The notes under the pieces were generated by a model, which was not told the origin of the DNA, ran no database searches, and saw nothing but the letters and a program-made list of their open reading frames with translations. Below are positions 23,579-35,559 of a stretch of DNA of 64,000 bases, piece after piece; position 1 is the first letter of the stretch, and each line of letters starts with the position of its first letter. The translations under genes and the position numbers were made by a program. This stretch comes from Larix kaempferi (lineage: Eukaryota; Streptophyta; Pinopsida; Pinales; Pinaceae), in the NCBI GenBank assembly GCA_027924585.1, contig BSBM01000597.1, forward strand, positions 3,797,501 to 3,861,500. The letters run 5' to 3'.

Positions 23579-24666
23579 TGCCATTTGGGTTGTCCAATGC
23601 ACCAAGCACATTCATGAGATTGATGAATGAAGTCTTGAGAGATTTCATAGGTAAGTTTGTAATAGTTTACCTTGATGATATTCTGATTTTCAGTCAATCA
23701 GAAAAAGAGCATTTGAAGCATCTAAGATATGTCTTGGAAAGACTACAACAGGAAAAGTTGCTAGTGAATGTGAAGAAGTGTACATTCCCGAATCCAAAGC
23801 TAGTGTACTTGGGTTTGGTTATCTCAAGTAATGGATTGAAGATGGATCCAGAGAAAGTGCAGGCAATCATTGATTGTCCTTCACCTCGGAGTATTTTTGA
23901 GGTAAGAAGTTTCCATGGATTGGCAAGTTTTTATAGGAAGTTTATAAATAATTTTAGTGGTATTTGTGCACCTATCATTAAAACCATCAAGAAAGATCAA
24001 CAACCATTCCAATGCACAGCAGAGGCTAAAAGCAGCTTTCAGTTCTTGAAGAAGAAGATTACCGAACAACCAGTACTGAAATTACCAGATTTCAAGCACC
24101 CTTTCCAAGTGAAGTGTGAGGCCATTGGAGTAGCAATCGGAGCTGTACTCAGTCAAGAAGATAGACCTGTAGCATATTTTAGTGAGAAACTAAATGAGGC
24201 CAAACAGAAGTATTCCTCGTATGATAAGGAATTTTATGCTATTATTCAAGCATTAAAATATTGGAGAGATTATCTGATGCCTAGTGATTTTGTTTTATTT
24301 TCAGATAATCATGCATTGCAGTATATCATGCAACAACCTAAGTTGAACCAGAAACTTGTCAAGTGGGTTGAGTTCATGCAAAATTTTACCTTTGTGATAA
24401 ATCACATAAGTGGAAAGTCGAATCAAGTAGATGATGCTTTAAGCAGAAGGCAATTGATGGTGCAAGAGAATCAGATCCAAGTTTTAGGATTTGAACATTT
24501 AAGAGATTTGTATGAGAATGGCATTGATTTTCAGAATGCATATAGAGCTTGTAGAAATCCTGTAGAAACAGACAAAGAGACATGGATTGAGTATATGTTA
24601 CAAGATGGTTTAGTCTTTAAAAACAATAAGCTATGTATTCCCAAATGTTCCATGAGAGAGAACTAA
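23569..24666 (+). pseudogene. C-terminal RT and RNase H of the chromovirus
   Basis: Open for 365 codons. LVMPFGLSNAPSTF opens it, and the catalytic YLDD is at residues 34-37 in VIVYLDDILIF. The RT connection follows (FHGLASFYRKFI). The RNase H domain (about residues 185-300) shows AIGAVLSQ, then DKEFYAIIQALKYWRDYL and SDNHALQY, which carry the expected acidic residues. It ends with a linker to integrase at a TAA (24664). Confidence 0.9.
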
Positions 24667-25924
24667 ATACAGGAAAAGCACAACGGAGGAATGGTAGGAC
24701 ACTTTGGAAGTGATAAAAATTTTGGTCAGTTAAGTCATTTTTACTTTTGGCCAAAGATGAGATCTGAAGTTGAGAAGTTTGTGAGAAGATGTAGGGTATG
24801 TCAGCATGCCACAGGAAGAAGCTAGAACATAGGTTTATACACACCATTGCCTATTCCAACTAGGCCTTGGGATTCTGTGAGTATGGATTTTGTTTTGGGT
24901 TTGTTGAAAACTTAGAAGGGATTTGATTCTATTTTTGTGGTAGTGGATAGATTCACTAAGATGGCACATTTTGTTCCATGTTATAAGACTAGTGATGCCA
25001 CACACACATTGCTAACTTGTTTTTTGATGAAGTTGTGAAGCTACATGGTTTACCTAAGAGTATTGTGTCTGACAGGGATGTGAAGTTCACAGGTCATTTC
25101 TGGAGAACCTTATGGAAGAAATTGGGTACTAAGTTGAGCTTCATCTCAACATATCCTCCACAGTCTGATGGACAGACTGAAGTAGTAAACATGAGTCTAG
25201 GTAACATGTTGAGAAGTCTGATTGGAGAAAGTCCCAAGCAGTGGGAGAAAGTATTGAGCCAAGCTAAGTTTGCACATAATGATTCACCAAATAGGAGTAC
25301 AGGGATGAGTCCATTTCAAATTCTGTATGGAATGCATCCAAGAGGAGCATGTGAACTTCGAGATTTAGGTCAATTAGAAAAGGGGAGTGCAGTGGAGAAG
25401 ATTTTGTAGCAAGGATCAGTGAACTACAAGAGCAAGTGAAGGCAAGATTGCAGCAAAGTAATAGTGGGTACAAGGCCAGAGCAAATGTCAAAAGAAGAGA
25501 GAAAAACTATGAAGTAGGAGACTTAGTCTTAGCACATCTGAGGAAAGAGAGGTTTCCAAAAGGAGAGTATAACAAGCTAAAGAGTAAGAAGATTGGACCT
25601 TACAGGGTACTTAGGAAATTTTCAGCAAATTCCTATGAACTGGAAATGCCAACAGGAATTGGCATATCACCTATTTTTAATGTTGCAGACATGTATGCTT
25701 ATGTGACAGATGATGCAGGGCAAGTGCTAGAGGTGGAAGATCTTCAGTGGCTGAAACAGATGCCTATGGCCCAGCCTTCAGAAGTTGAGCATATCTTGGA
25801 GACTAGAGTTGCAAGAAGTACCAGATAGGAGAACTACATGGAGTACCTGATCAAATGGAAGGGACATCCTATGGAGGATTCTACATGGATGGATGCTAAA
25901 GAGCTGGAACCAAGTGTTTCTTAG
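24667..25924 (+). pseudogene. Integrase with C-terminal chromodomain
   Basis: The zinc-binding HHCC domain is at about 24680-24820 (HNGGMVGHFG, CRVCQHATG). The catalytic core starts near 24870 (PWDSVSMDF) and contains SDRDVKF and GQTEVVN, giving D, D and E. Stops interrupt at about 24823 and 24913. Frameshifts: two extra bases in a CA run near 25000, and one near 25398. After 25436 come the C-terminal domain (VGDLVLAHLRKERFP, KIGPYRVL) and, past a stop at 25826, a chromodomain (EVEHILETR, YLIKWKGHP, STWMDAKEL). Chromodomains steer integration toward marked chromatin; this places the element among the chromoviruses. Confidence 0.88.
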
Positions 25925-25970
25925 TAACAGACTTGCTGAACAGGGTTCAACTATTTTAACCTTGGGAGTC

Positions 25971-27392
25971 TGATGCAGTAGCATTGATGCTGAGTCAACA
26001 ATGTTTCTACATGGCCACATGTTGTGACTAGCTGAGGGTGAACTATTCTGATGTGGACAGTCTGAGTTGTTTCGTGATGACCTGTTTTCTATTATCCTTT
26101 GGATTTACGCATGTTATAAATTGATGCATTGTCTATTTTTGGTATGATAGGACTAGCGGTGAGCTGATACTCCCTGCATGGAGATCAGGGTAGTTTAGGA
26201 AGTCAGCTAAGTGATGATGCAAGCCCGCCATTGTGGAGTCTGTTAGGTTGTTAGGTTGTTTGAGTGACTCAAACTTCTATTAGATAGCCGAGTGCATAAG
26301 TAGGGAAGAATAGAATGAGGGAAAGTTTGATTAGTTGATGCAGGGTTGGTTGGTCAACTTTATATTAGGGGTAATTCTATCAGGAATGCAATTTCCGTAT
26401 TTCTGTCAGTAAAGTTAGAAGAACTGTGTGTTGAAGACATCTTTATGTGTAATTGAATCAAGAATGCTTTGAGTTTCTGTTAGGTCGAGCTGTGTGCGTT
26501 GTGGACTTGATTTCTATGTGAAAAGAATCTCTGTGTTGCGTTCATTTGATTTTCGTATGCAGGAAAGAACCCCAATGTGTTTGCAGACTAATCACCCGGG
26601 ATTTGGTAAGTAGGATTCTGGTTTGTGTTTGATTTTCCCAAGCATTCAGATGAGGATCAAAGAAGTGTTGATCGTTCCATGGTCAATCGACCGAGAATTC
26701 ATGAAGAAACCAAGTAGATTTGGTTTAGAAGCGTTGAACGGCTCAGATCGAAGCCGAACAGAAGATCGACGACGGGGAAAGATCGCCCGAAGTGAAGTTG
26801 CATGGAAATTATCATTCCCACAAGCTGAAGTGAAGGATCCCGCCTTGATTCCAGATCAATGGCTGAGATCATGCCCGCACAGATCGACGGTAGAGACAAC
26901 TCCCACAAAAGAGAAGCAACATAGTGATTAACGACGAAGCATTGCGGAAATAACATTTCGAGAAGGTTTTTTTGGAGGAATTTTTTAGTAAGTTAGGGAA
27001 CACCCCGAAATCCGAAACCCTCAAGTGGAGAAAAAGATATTGCGGAAAGAAGCGTTCGGGAATAAGTTGCGGAAATATTTTCCGAAGGACACAAGAAGCG
27101 CGCCCGTAACCCGAAACCCACAAAGCTGCAAAAAGACTGTTTCGGAGCAGGCAATTGCGGAAAGGACGCTGCAATTGTAGAAAACGGGTAATCCCGCAAG
27201 GGAGTTTCGGAAGGTCATTTCCGAAGGGTGGAAACCCTAGAAGGTTGCAGAAAGATGACATTGAAGGTCAAGCCTATGTGGCAAAAGGACTAGTCTGGTT
27301 CCTGGCCGAGTGAGGGACTGATTCAAGTTAATCACCCTAGATCCTGGAAGGTTGAGGGTTGAGTTGGCTGAGGTCGGCCCAATGCCCCACCA
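25971..27392 (+). repeat. 3' LTR of the chromovirus
   Basis: About 1.42 kb, opening TGATGCAGTAGCATTGATG after a short purine tract (CTTGGGAGTC). It carries an extra copy of GGTTGTTA near 26245 compared with the 5' LTR, and many transitions. Confidence 0.85.
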
Positions 27393-27716
27393 TAAAGTAT
27401 GACGAATAACATCTTCCTCAATACCTAGGCTCTAGAAAGGTGTACATAAAGTGTATTTAAGGCCCCTATTGTCTCGATCCTTCATTAATAATTGAATTAG
27501 GAGCTCTTTGCCATCGATCATTAATTGATTTACATGTAGTTCATCCTCACCTTCCACTTTGGTTTACTTGTAGTTGTTATTATAGTATTTTGAGATGATA
27601 TTTATGTTTGTAATGTATTCATTCTTGCAAAAATTTTGTACATTTTTCATTTTTGAGAGATGTCATTATAGCACATGTATACGTTTCTAATGATTTTTTT
27701 TTTTTTTTTATTGCAG
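27393..27716. other. Right flank of the chromovirus and probable intron upstream of the next gene
   Basis: The first bases continue the DNA interrupted at 19930. A long T tract (27694-27710) followed by TTGCAG ends at 27716 and looks like a splice acceptor, so an upstream exon of the next gene should lie to the left but cannot be placed. Confidence 0.4.
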
Positions 27717-30090
27717 TGATGACCATGGATGCACATTTAGAAATCCAAAGAGAAATTGAGAGGGTCAGAGAAATTCAAGCCTCAATAAAAATTGTTGATT
27801 ATAGGAACTGTATGCTTGCATCCAATTTGGATGCAATGATAGAGACCTTTAGTAGGTCTAATGGTGCACTGCAAGATATTGCTACATACAGAGAGAGAAA
27901 GAGGCAAGAATATGCTAATGAAATTAGATACAAAGAAGTTAAGAAGTTGAAGATAACAAAACAACATATGTTTTCCCTTTTTAGAGATCCACGGACCGGT
28001 GAAATCCCAAATGTAAATAAAAGGAATATTTCTATCGAATGGTGTACATATCAACCATTCATAGATAATTGGATGGACCTATGGTACATGGTGTTTGATG
28101 TAGCACCACATAACAACAGGGAAATGCCTCTATATTTTCTGAGAAAGATGTAGACAGAATTTGTTTTGGGGAAGCATGTTAATTATTTTGATATCTTGGA
28201 GTACCAGGGCGTTGGGATGGGGATGCCTCAACAACATCCCAATGCAAGGAACACAGATCCCAAATTCCCAGTAACTCCACCTTGTAGGAAGCTACCCAGA
28301 CTAGATGTGTCGCTTGCACATCGGTTGGTACCAGAGACGCAGGAGTCATTCCTACTATTGGCACAGGTGGTTTTTCGCCATAGCACGTATCTTCAAGGTA
28401 CGTACCAAGAATGGCCATCAGATCCACCATCTATGGGTGGAGTAGAGCCACCACCTTCCAGTGGTCGAGGAGAATCTAGTAGTGGCACTAGACCTGCACA
28501 TCATGAGCACAAGCAAGAGCCCACACATGCATAGTATGCAACCATCCTTTCTTTGGTCATGTCCAAATAGATGATACCTTTACTGGGTATTTTACACGGG
28601 TAATTAAATGGTTAACAATTTAGTGTAATTTGTAAATTATTTTTCCTTACTATACACATATATAGATTACTAATATTTTTAATGATTTTAAAACTTGTAG
28701 TTACTACAAGAAGGGAACGAGGAGGAATACTTTTCCACTGATGATGCAAAGGATAGTCCAAAGGCTCATGCACCAGCACCGTCCGATGTACAAGATGTTG
28801 CCATACCTTCAGCAACAACGACTCACACTGAGGTAACTATTTCAACATGACATTAATTTAATACATGATTAAATGGTTAACAATTTAGTGTCATTTGTAA
28901 ATTATTTTTCCTTACTATACACATATATAGATTGCTAATATTTTTAATGATTTTAAAATTTGTATTTTCTACAAGAAGGGCATGAGGGCCAAGAGGCTCA
29001 TGCAACAGAACCTTCTGATGTACAAGATGTTGTCATACCTTCAGCAACAACAAATCACGCTGAGGTAAATATTTTAACATGACATTATTTTAATACATGT
29101 TAGTTTGTTATCACATGTTACTTAATTAATGCTACACGATCTAATATTTACAATTTTCTAAATTGTAGGTTGTAGATCCCCCTTAGAGGGAAATGATTTC
29201 ATATAGTGAGCTCCCCCCTGGTGAGAATACAAGCGATAGCGTGCCCATAGAGACACAACGGGTGGCAGAACGTTTCTTAGAATTGATTGAAGTATACAAT
29301 ACATCAGTATGTATTTCATCATTGTCAATTTGTTAATACATGTTATTTCATTGACCAATGCATTTCTAACTACGCCAGTAATTGGTGATTGTATCCACCA
29401 ACTTCTGTACTTAGGAAACAGTCAGCAGTTTCCACTCCTTGTAGTACAAATGTGCAAAATGGAAAAGTGTATAAGAGAGTCTCCACTCCTAGAAAGGGTG
29501 TGGATGTTCTCTATAGCAGACACACAGGATATCCATCTACCCCTCACCTAACAAGGGTCATTGATGCTTCATTTAGTGTCGCATCTGTAATAGCCACAAG
29601 TCATTAAAAGGTAACTATTTCAACAATTACAATACATAGTATTTAACCATGTTACTATATTGTTTATTCATTCATGTCTAACTATTTCCCCATTTGGTGA
29701 TTGTAGCCATTAGCGGCAGTAGTGCCCAGCCCCTCTGCTCAATCCATGGATCTGACTGGGTCTCCTCTTGTGGTGAGATGTTCATTAATGACGAAGTATT
29801 TTTATTCAATTTACCCAAACATGTTGATCAATGTTGAATTGCTGAATTAATTGAGATATGATTTTTTATTTGCAGAGCACAACTATAGAGAGGCCTTCCA
29901 TGAGCACACCATAGACATCTATACCCTGACTGGATTTGGTGAGTGTTTGTCATAAATAATTTGGCCATAAGTTAATTTTTTAAGTTTTTTAATGGTAGGG
30001 TATTATTGCATTTATTTGATAAAAATAATGATATTTTTTTTGTAGACTCCTGAGATGCAGAGCGATCCTAGGGAGATGGTCGATACATGA
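27717..30090 (+). pseudogene. Multi-exon gene of unknown function, decayed
   Basis: The first visible exon starts after TTGCAG (27716), with ATG codons at 27719 and 27725. It reads to 28534 in one frame with a single TAG at 28151. The N-terminal part is helical and charged (EIQREIERVREIQASIK, YRERKRQEYANE); then comes RNISIEWCTYQPFIDNWMD; the C-terminal part is Pro/Ser/His-rich. Later exons fit GT-AG introns and all join in phase 0: 28701-28832, 28966-29064, 29169-29306, 29422-29610, 29707-29772, 29876-29938, 30046-30090. In-frame stops occur in exons 4, 5 and 7. Exon 3 is a duplicate of exon 2 with its acceptor AG changed to AT. The first exon's donor is not resolved. No family recognised; it may be a transposon accessory gene. 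Confidence 0.6.
28602..29064 (+). repeat. Tandem duplication of an intron-exon unit
   Basis: About 100 bp of intron (28602-28700) recurs almost unchanged at 28867-28965, each followed by a copy of the same exon (28701-28832 and 28966-29064). The second exon lacks 33 bp, exactly 11 codons, and has lost the splice acceptor. Confidence 0.85.
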
Positions 30091-31581
30091 AAGTCGGGGA
30101 AAAACAAGTGAAAGATTGATTTTTCATGTTACATAGTCTTGTATATATGTATTTTGACATACATGTACACATTGTTGTACTTAGAGATACATGTACATCA
30201 ATAGGCCATTTAAGGGTCGACTACTTCGCTATATTTTGTATTACAAACATTCGACTGTCAATGCATGATACAATATTTTCTCTTGAGTTTCCACTTGTGC
30301 TTGTGATGATTTATCTCTTCCACAAATTGATCAATTATGCTACTGAAATTTATAAAATTACATTTTGAGCAATATTTATTCTCTTACATTTATTGCACTG
30401 ACCAAATAACATCTCAGCATTGTGTTATGAAAACATTATCTTAACGGAAAAACCTAATAATATCCTTCAACAGTTCAATGAACTTAGTACATGCATGCTT
30501 ATTTGATATCTAATTTAAAATTGTGGTTTTTGTCAACTCCAAGGGTTCATGCCCATTGACCGGGATTATGGTTGCAAGGAAAATATGTTGCAAGGAAAAA
30601 ACAAAAGTTAACAAAATAAGTCAAAATATGTTTGAATAACCTCTATCATGTAAAACATGCTATGCATATCATCAATGTAATCCTATGACATTTTCACCAA
30701 CCAAGAGGAATTCTAATAGATGTTGCACATTTCATCAATGTTTCCGTATTTCATCAAATGATATGTACATGAGCATCTATGAAGTTCGGTTGAAGTGTAC
30801 CTACTCTAGCGTGTTAAAAACAGTGGCAAAGTATGAAGTACAATGGCAAGGAATGCATAACTAAAGTGTAATAAAATTCACTGGGCCTTCATGTACATAT
30901 GGTCAAATATATGTAACAAATATACCCTAGTTTGTTCCAACATGCTAACTAATAGTTGGTCATGAATTCACTCTCATAAAATCGTTGAAGATATAAACCC
31001 TATCCTTACTAAACCCTAGTATGTAAGACCCTGGTTTGTGCTTTACCTCTTTCATATGTCCATTTTCCACTTGTTATAATGCAAAAGTAATCATACAGAA
31101 TCCATGGAAAATGAAATACCTAACTAGTTTAATGATCTTCCTTGATAATGTTTTTTTTATGAAGGAAAATAAGATGTTCATGGTCCTATGTTTGTAAAAA
31201 GGATGGATTATCCTCATATGAAAATGTATTTAAAATTGAATGTACTTGATTGATACAAACGATGATGTAATGGTTGTTCATTGTGATTTGGAAAGTATCC
31301 CCCCATAACTTGATGGCAAACGTTCATGGTGGCTTTGATCTAACAAAGATAGCAAGGATCAGAGGGATATCATCGATGAAACATCGCCTCCATTTTTTAT
31401 TTGGAACTTTGAATTCTTAAAAATGACATTAATTACTCAAAATGCAAATATAGTGGAACACTAAGGAGTTGTTAAATGGCGTGGCACACTAAGAACATAG
31501 CAATCTACCAATGGTGCAGTCTTGTAGGTTTGATTTCCAATCTTTGAATGTCTAGTTCTAGAATCAAAATAAAAAAATTTC
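30091..31581. other. Non-coding spacer between the multi-exon gene and the satellite
   Basis: AT-rich; the start is probably the 3' untranslated region of the preceding gene. I see no further exon, promoter or repeat I can support. Confidence 0.45.
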
Positions 31582-34312
31582 AAAGTTGACCCCCATGTGC
31601 AAACCTTCACACTCCCTTACTAAGCAAAACCCTACTTTCCAAAATTGACCTAAAATTTGACACCTGGGCCATGCGAGCAGAGGATAAGGGCACCCATAGC
31701 ACTCTCTCGATGTCCTGAATCCAACGGAGTCAATGGTTTGTCGATCCGAGCCACGGTCGTCATTCTATGGCTCGTTCTAGCTTGCATCCCAAAGGCCTTC
31801 AGGGACACTTGTTGGATACCTACCGGGGACATAGAATTCCAACCATGCAACAAAAGTGGGTTCTGGAAGTCTTGCAAGTGTGTGTAGGAAGTTTCTATCT
31901 AGGAACGCTAGCCATAAGTCCCCGGTTGATGATTTTTCAAAGTTGACTGCCATGTGCAAAAATTGCACACTCCCTTACTGAGCAAAACTCTAGTTTCCAA
32001 AATGGACCTAAACGATGACACCTGTGCCATGGGACTGGACGAGAGGGGCACCCCTAGCACTATCTCGATGTCCTGAATCCAACGGATTTGATGGTTTTTC
32101 GATCCGAGCTACATTCTTCATTCTATGGCTCGTTCTAGCTTGCATCCCAAAGGCCTTCAAAGACACATGTTGGATACCTATCGAGGGCATAGAATTCGAA
32201 CCGTGCAACAAAACCGGGTTCTGGGAAGTCCTACAAGTGTGTCTAGGAAGGTTCCAGTTGTGAACTCTAGCCGTAATTCCTCGGTCGATGACTTTTCAAA
32301 GTTGACCCCCATGTGCAAAAACTGCACACTCCCTTAGTGAGCAAAACCCTAGTTTCCAAAATGGACCTAAAAGATGACACATGGACCATGGGACAAGAGG
32401 AGAGGGGCAACCCTAGCACTATCTTGATGTCCTGAATCCAATAGATTCGACGGTTTTTCGATCCAAGCCACGGTCTTCATTCTATGGCACGTCCCAGCTC
32501 GCATCCCAAAGGCCTTCAGGGACACCTATTGGATACCTACTGGGGGCATAGAATTCCAACCGTGGAACAAAATCAGGTTCCGAGAAGTTCTGCAAGCGTG
32601 TCTAGGAAGGTCCCGGGTAGGAATGCTAGCCATAAGTCCCCAATCGATGATTTTTCAAAGTTGACCCCCATGTGCAAAAATTGCACACTCGCTTACTGAG
32701 CAAAACCCTACTTTCCAAAATGGACCTAAAATATGACACTTGGGCCATGGGACTGGAGGAGAGGGGAACCCCTAACACTATCTCAATGTCATAAATCCAA
32801 TGGAGTTGATAGTTTGTGGATACGATCCATATTCGTCATTCTATGGCTCATCCCAACTTGCATCCCAAAGTCCTTTAGGGACACCTACTAGGGGAATATA
32901 ATTCCAACCATGTAACAATATTGGGTTCCAAGAAGTGCTGCAAGTGTGACTAGGAAAGCTCCAGCTGAGAACGCTAGCCATAAGTCCCCTATCGATGATT
33001 TTGCAAAGTTGACCCCCATGTGAAAAAATTGCACACTCCCTTACTGAGCAAAACCCTAGTTTCCAAAATGGACCCAAAAGATGACACTTGTGCCATGGGA
33101 CCAGAGGAGAGGGGCACCCCTATAACTATCCTGATTTCCTGAATCAAATGGAGTCGACAGTTTGTCAATTGGAGCCACGGTCGTCATTCTATGGCTTATC
33201 CTGGCTCGCATCCCAAAGGCCTTCAGGGACACCTATTGGATACCTACCAGGGGCATAGAATTCCAACCATGCAACAAAACCAGGTTCCGGGAGGTCCTGA
33301 AAGTGTGTCTAGTAAGTTTCTAGATGGGAACTCTAACCATAATTCCTCGGTCGATGATTTTGCAAAGTTGACACCCATGTGCAAAAATTGCACACTCCCT
33401 TACTAAGAAAAACCCTATTTTCCAAAATGGACCTAAACGATGACACCTAGGCCATTGGACCAGAGGAGAGGGGCACCCCTAGCACTATCCTAATGTCCTG
33501 AATCCAATGGATTCGACAGTTTTTCGATCCAATCCACGGTCGTCATTCTATGGCTCGTCACAACTCGCATCCCAAAAGCCTTCACGGACACCTGTTGGAT
33601 ACCTACCCGGGGCATAGAATTCCAACCGTGCAACAAAACTGGGTTCCAGGAAGTCCTACAAGTGTTTCTAGTAAGGGTCCAGCTAGGAACACTATCTATA
33701 AGTCCTCGGTCAATGATTTTGCAAATTTGACCCCTGTGTGCAAAGATTGCACACTCCCTTACTAAGAAAAACCCTAGTTTCCAAAATGGACCTAAAATAT
33801 GACACTTGGGCCATGGGACCAAAGGAGAGGGGCACCTCTAGCACTATCTGTATGTCCTGAATCCAATGGAGTTGTCGGTTTTTCGATCCGATACATGGTC
33901 GTCATTTTATGGCTCATTCCATCTCCCATCCTAAAGGCCTTCAGGAACACCCATTGGATACCTACCAGGGGCATAGAATTCCAACCGTGCATCGAAATCA
34001 AGTTCCAGGAAGTCCTGCAAGTGTGTCTAGGAAGATTCCAGCTGGGAACGCTATCCATAAGTCCCCGGTCGATGATTTTGAAAATTTGACCCCCATGTGC
34101 AAAAATTGCACACTCCCTTACTGAGCAAAACCCTAGTTTCCAAAATGGACCTAAAATTTGACACCTAGGCCATGAGACCGGAGGAGAGGGTCACCCCTAT
34201 CACTGTCCCAATGTCCTGAATCCAATGGAGTTGATGGTTTTTCAATACGAGCAAATAATACCATTCTATGGCCCGTTTAAACTCACACCCCAAAGGCTTT
34301 CAGGGACACCTA
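31582..34312 (+). repeat. Tandem satellite, 359-bp monomer, seven full copies and one partial
   Basis: Anchored on AAAGTTGAC, monomers start at 31582, 31939, 32298, 32657, 33005, 33364, 33723 and 34082; spacing is 357, 359, 359, 348, 359, 359, 359. The last copy breaks off at about 34312. Shared blocks include GTGCAAAAATTGCACACTCC, CCTAGTTTCCAAAATGGACC and CATCCCAAAGGCCTTCAGGG. Five monomers keep a 70-71-codon open frame in the same register (32125, 32484, 33191, 33550, 33909). A diverged monomer lies outside the array at about 34760-34930. Confidence 0.92.
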
Positions 34313-34620
34313 GAGATGACTATACAGGAGAAAATCCAACAAAATAATAATGAGCATGGGGATAGTGATAATGATTATCAAGATGCTGATGGTGATAGTG
34401 AGCATGAAAATGGGCATGAGGATGCGGATATTATGGTTTACTTAGATGGGAGAAAAAAACAAAGAAAAAAAATCCATGACGAAACTTGTGCAATTTATCA
34501 AGCTGTACCAAGTCTACACAATTTCTCAATCTATCAAGCTATCAATGTCTGGATAAGATTTCTAGTCTCATTTAAACTCCAGAGGAAATGTGTCTAACCT
34601 TTGTGATTGAATGGGGAGGA
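34313..34620 (+). pseudogene. Acidic coding fragment, copy A, inserted in the satellite
   Basis: The frame 34268-34597 switches from satellite to a run rich in D, E, N, G and H (EHGDSDNDYQDADGDSEHEN), then IMVYLDGRKKQRKKIHDE and YQAVPSLHNFSIYQAINVW. The same segment recurs at 57037-57265. It interrupts the satellite: a diverged monomer resumes about 450 bases later. The product is unknown. Confidence 0.5.
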
Positions 34621-35371
34621 TGGCCCTACTGGAATAGATGTATTGCAACTAATGAATGTGCATTCAATGCACAATTTTTATTTCCTTCCTCCAATTTCAT
34701 TTAGGTCAAGTGTCTCAAGGAGAGATGGAAAATTCATCCTTGGGCATAATAACCAAACCAAGCAAAAAAATTAAATGTTGTAATTTTTGGAAAGTGTGTT
34801 TGGGAGAGACCAACATGAGCGCATTGTCCATAAACTCTCATGCAAACTTTTTATGAATTTGACCTTTTAATGCAAAATATTCTTTGCCTCTTAATGAGAA
34901 AAACCCTAGTTGGATATGGGTTTAAATAAGATTCTTTTTACTCTAGATATGGGTACTCATGCCTTGGCCATTATCATGGAAGGGAAACAATGGACTTAGT
35001 TCCTTGACCATGCTCGGGGAGGGAACCAACAACCTTAGGCCCTAAAGATAACTTCTTAGGATCAACCTTCATGAATGTGTCATTGAACCTCCACATAGTA
35101 CAATGAATGCATTGTGGGGCCTTAGCCATCATCAAGTGATGAAACAAGTGATTTATGATCATATTAAATTTTCTAAATATTAAGGACATTGGCAAAGTCC
35201 TTTAACTAGAAAATGAGAACTTTGTAGGGGGTATTTAATATCTAACTGGGATACAAGTTCCATTAGTGGGTTTTGTGCACTATAAATAAGTGTTGAGGAA
35301 TAAACATGGTTGGGGGGACAGTGGATTTAATTCCAAACTTAACATTCTTGAGATCAAACACCATGACATAA
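34621..35371. repeat. Diverged satellite monomer and spacer
   Basis: 34760-34930 aligns with the satellite: GAAAGTGTGTTTGGGAGAG, then CATAAACTCTCATGC, then AAAACCCTAGTTGGATATGG match the monomer's order with many changes. The rest up to 35371 is non-coding. It ends in CATAA, the target duplication of the next element. Confidence 0.5.
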
Positions 35372-35555
35372 TGGAGAGAGAAGAATGGGTGAAAAACGGA
35401 GAACGTAAGGTATAATGTAAAAATGTATATTTGATAATGTAGAAGATGATAAATGAATACAATGAGTTGGGCTTAAATAAGCCTGTCTTGCACCTTTTCA
35501 CCAAAGGGCATGACTATTAATATTAATTATATTTTATTATTATTTTACTATTACA
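35372..35555 (-). repeat. 3' LTR of the gag-protease element
   Basis: 184 bp, TGTAATAG at the start and CTCTCCA at the end on the minus strand. Short LTRs of this size are typical of TRIM-like or deletion-derivative elements. Confidence 0.92.
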
Positions 35556-35559
35556 TTGC

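Larger units (their letters stand above)
19931..27392 (+). mobile_element. Ty3/gypsy chromovirus, full structure but inactivated
   Basis: LTRs at 19931-21343 and 25971-27392, initiator-Met primer site at 21347-21358, gag-PR-RT-RNase H-IN-chromodomain in order on the plus strand, and a purine tract before the 3' LTR. The LTR starts are exact (TGATGCAG in both). Flanks TAGAG (19926-19930) and TAAAG (27393-27397) fit a five-base target duplication with one change. The LTRs differ at roughly one base in ten over their first 250 bp by eye, so it is old. It has at least seven stops in gag and three frameshifts in pol. Confidence 0.9.

Noticed and set aside
32841-33822. Minus-strand open frames across satellite monomers
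   Set aside because: They recur only because the monomers do; no domain and inconsistent ends.
31582-34312. CRISPR-like or coding tandem repeat reading of the 359-bp array
   Set aside because: Monomers are contiguous with no unique spacers, and their length is not a multiple of three; it is a satellite.
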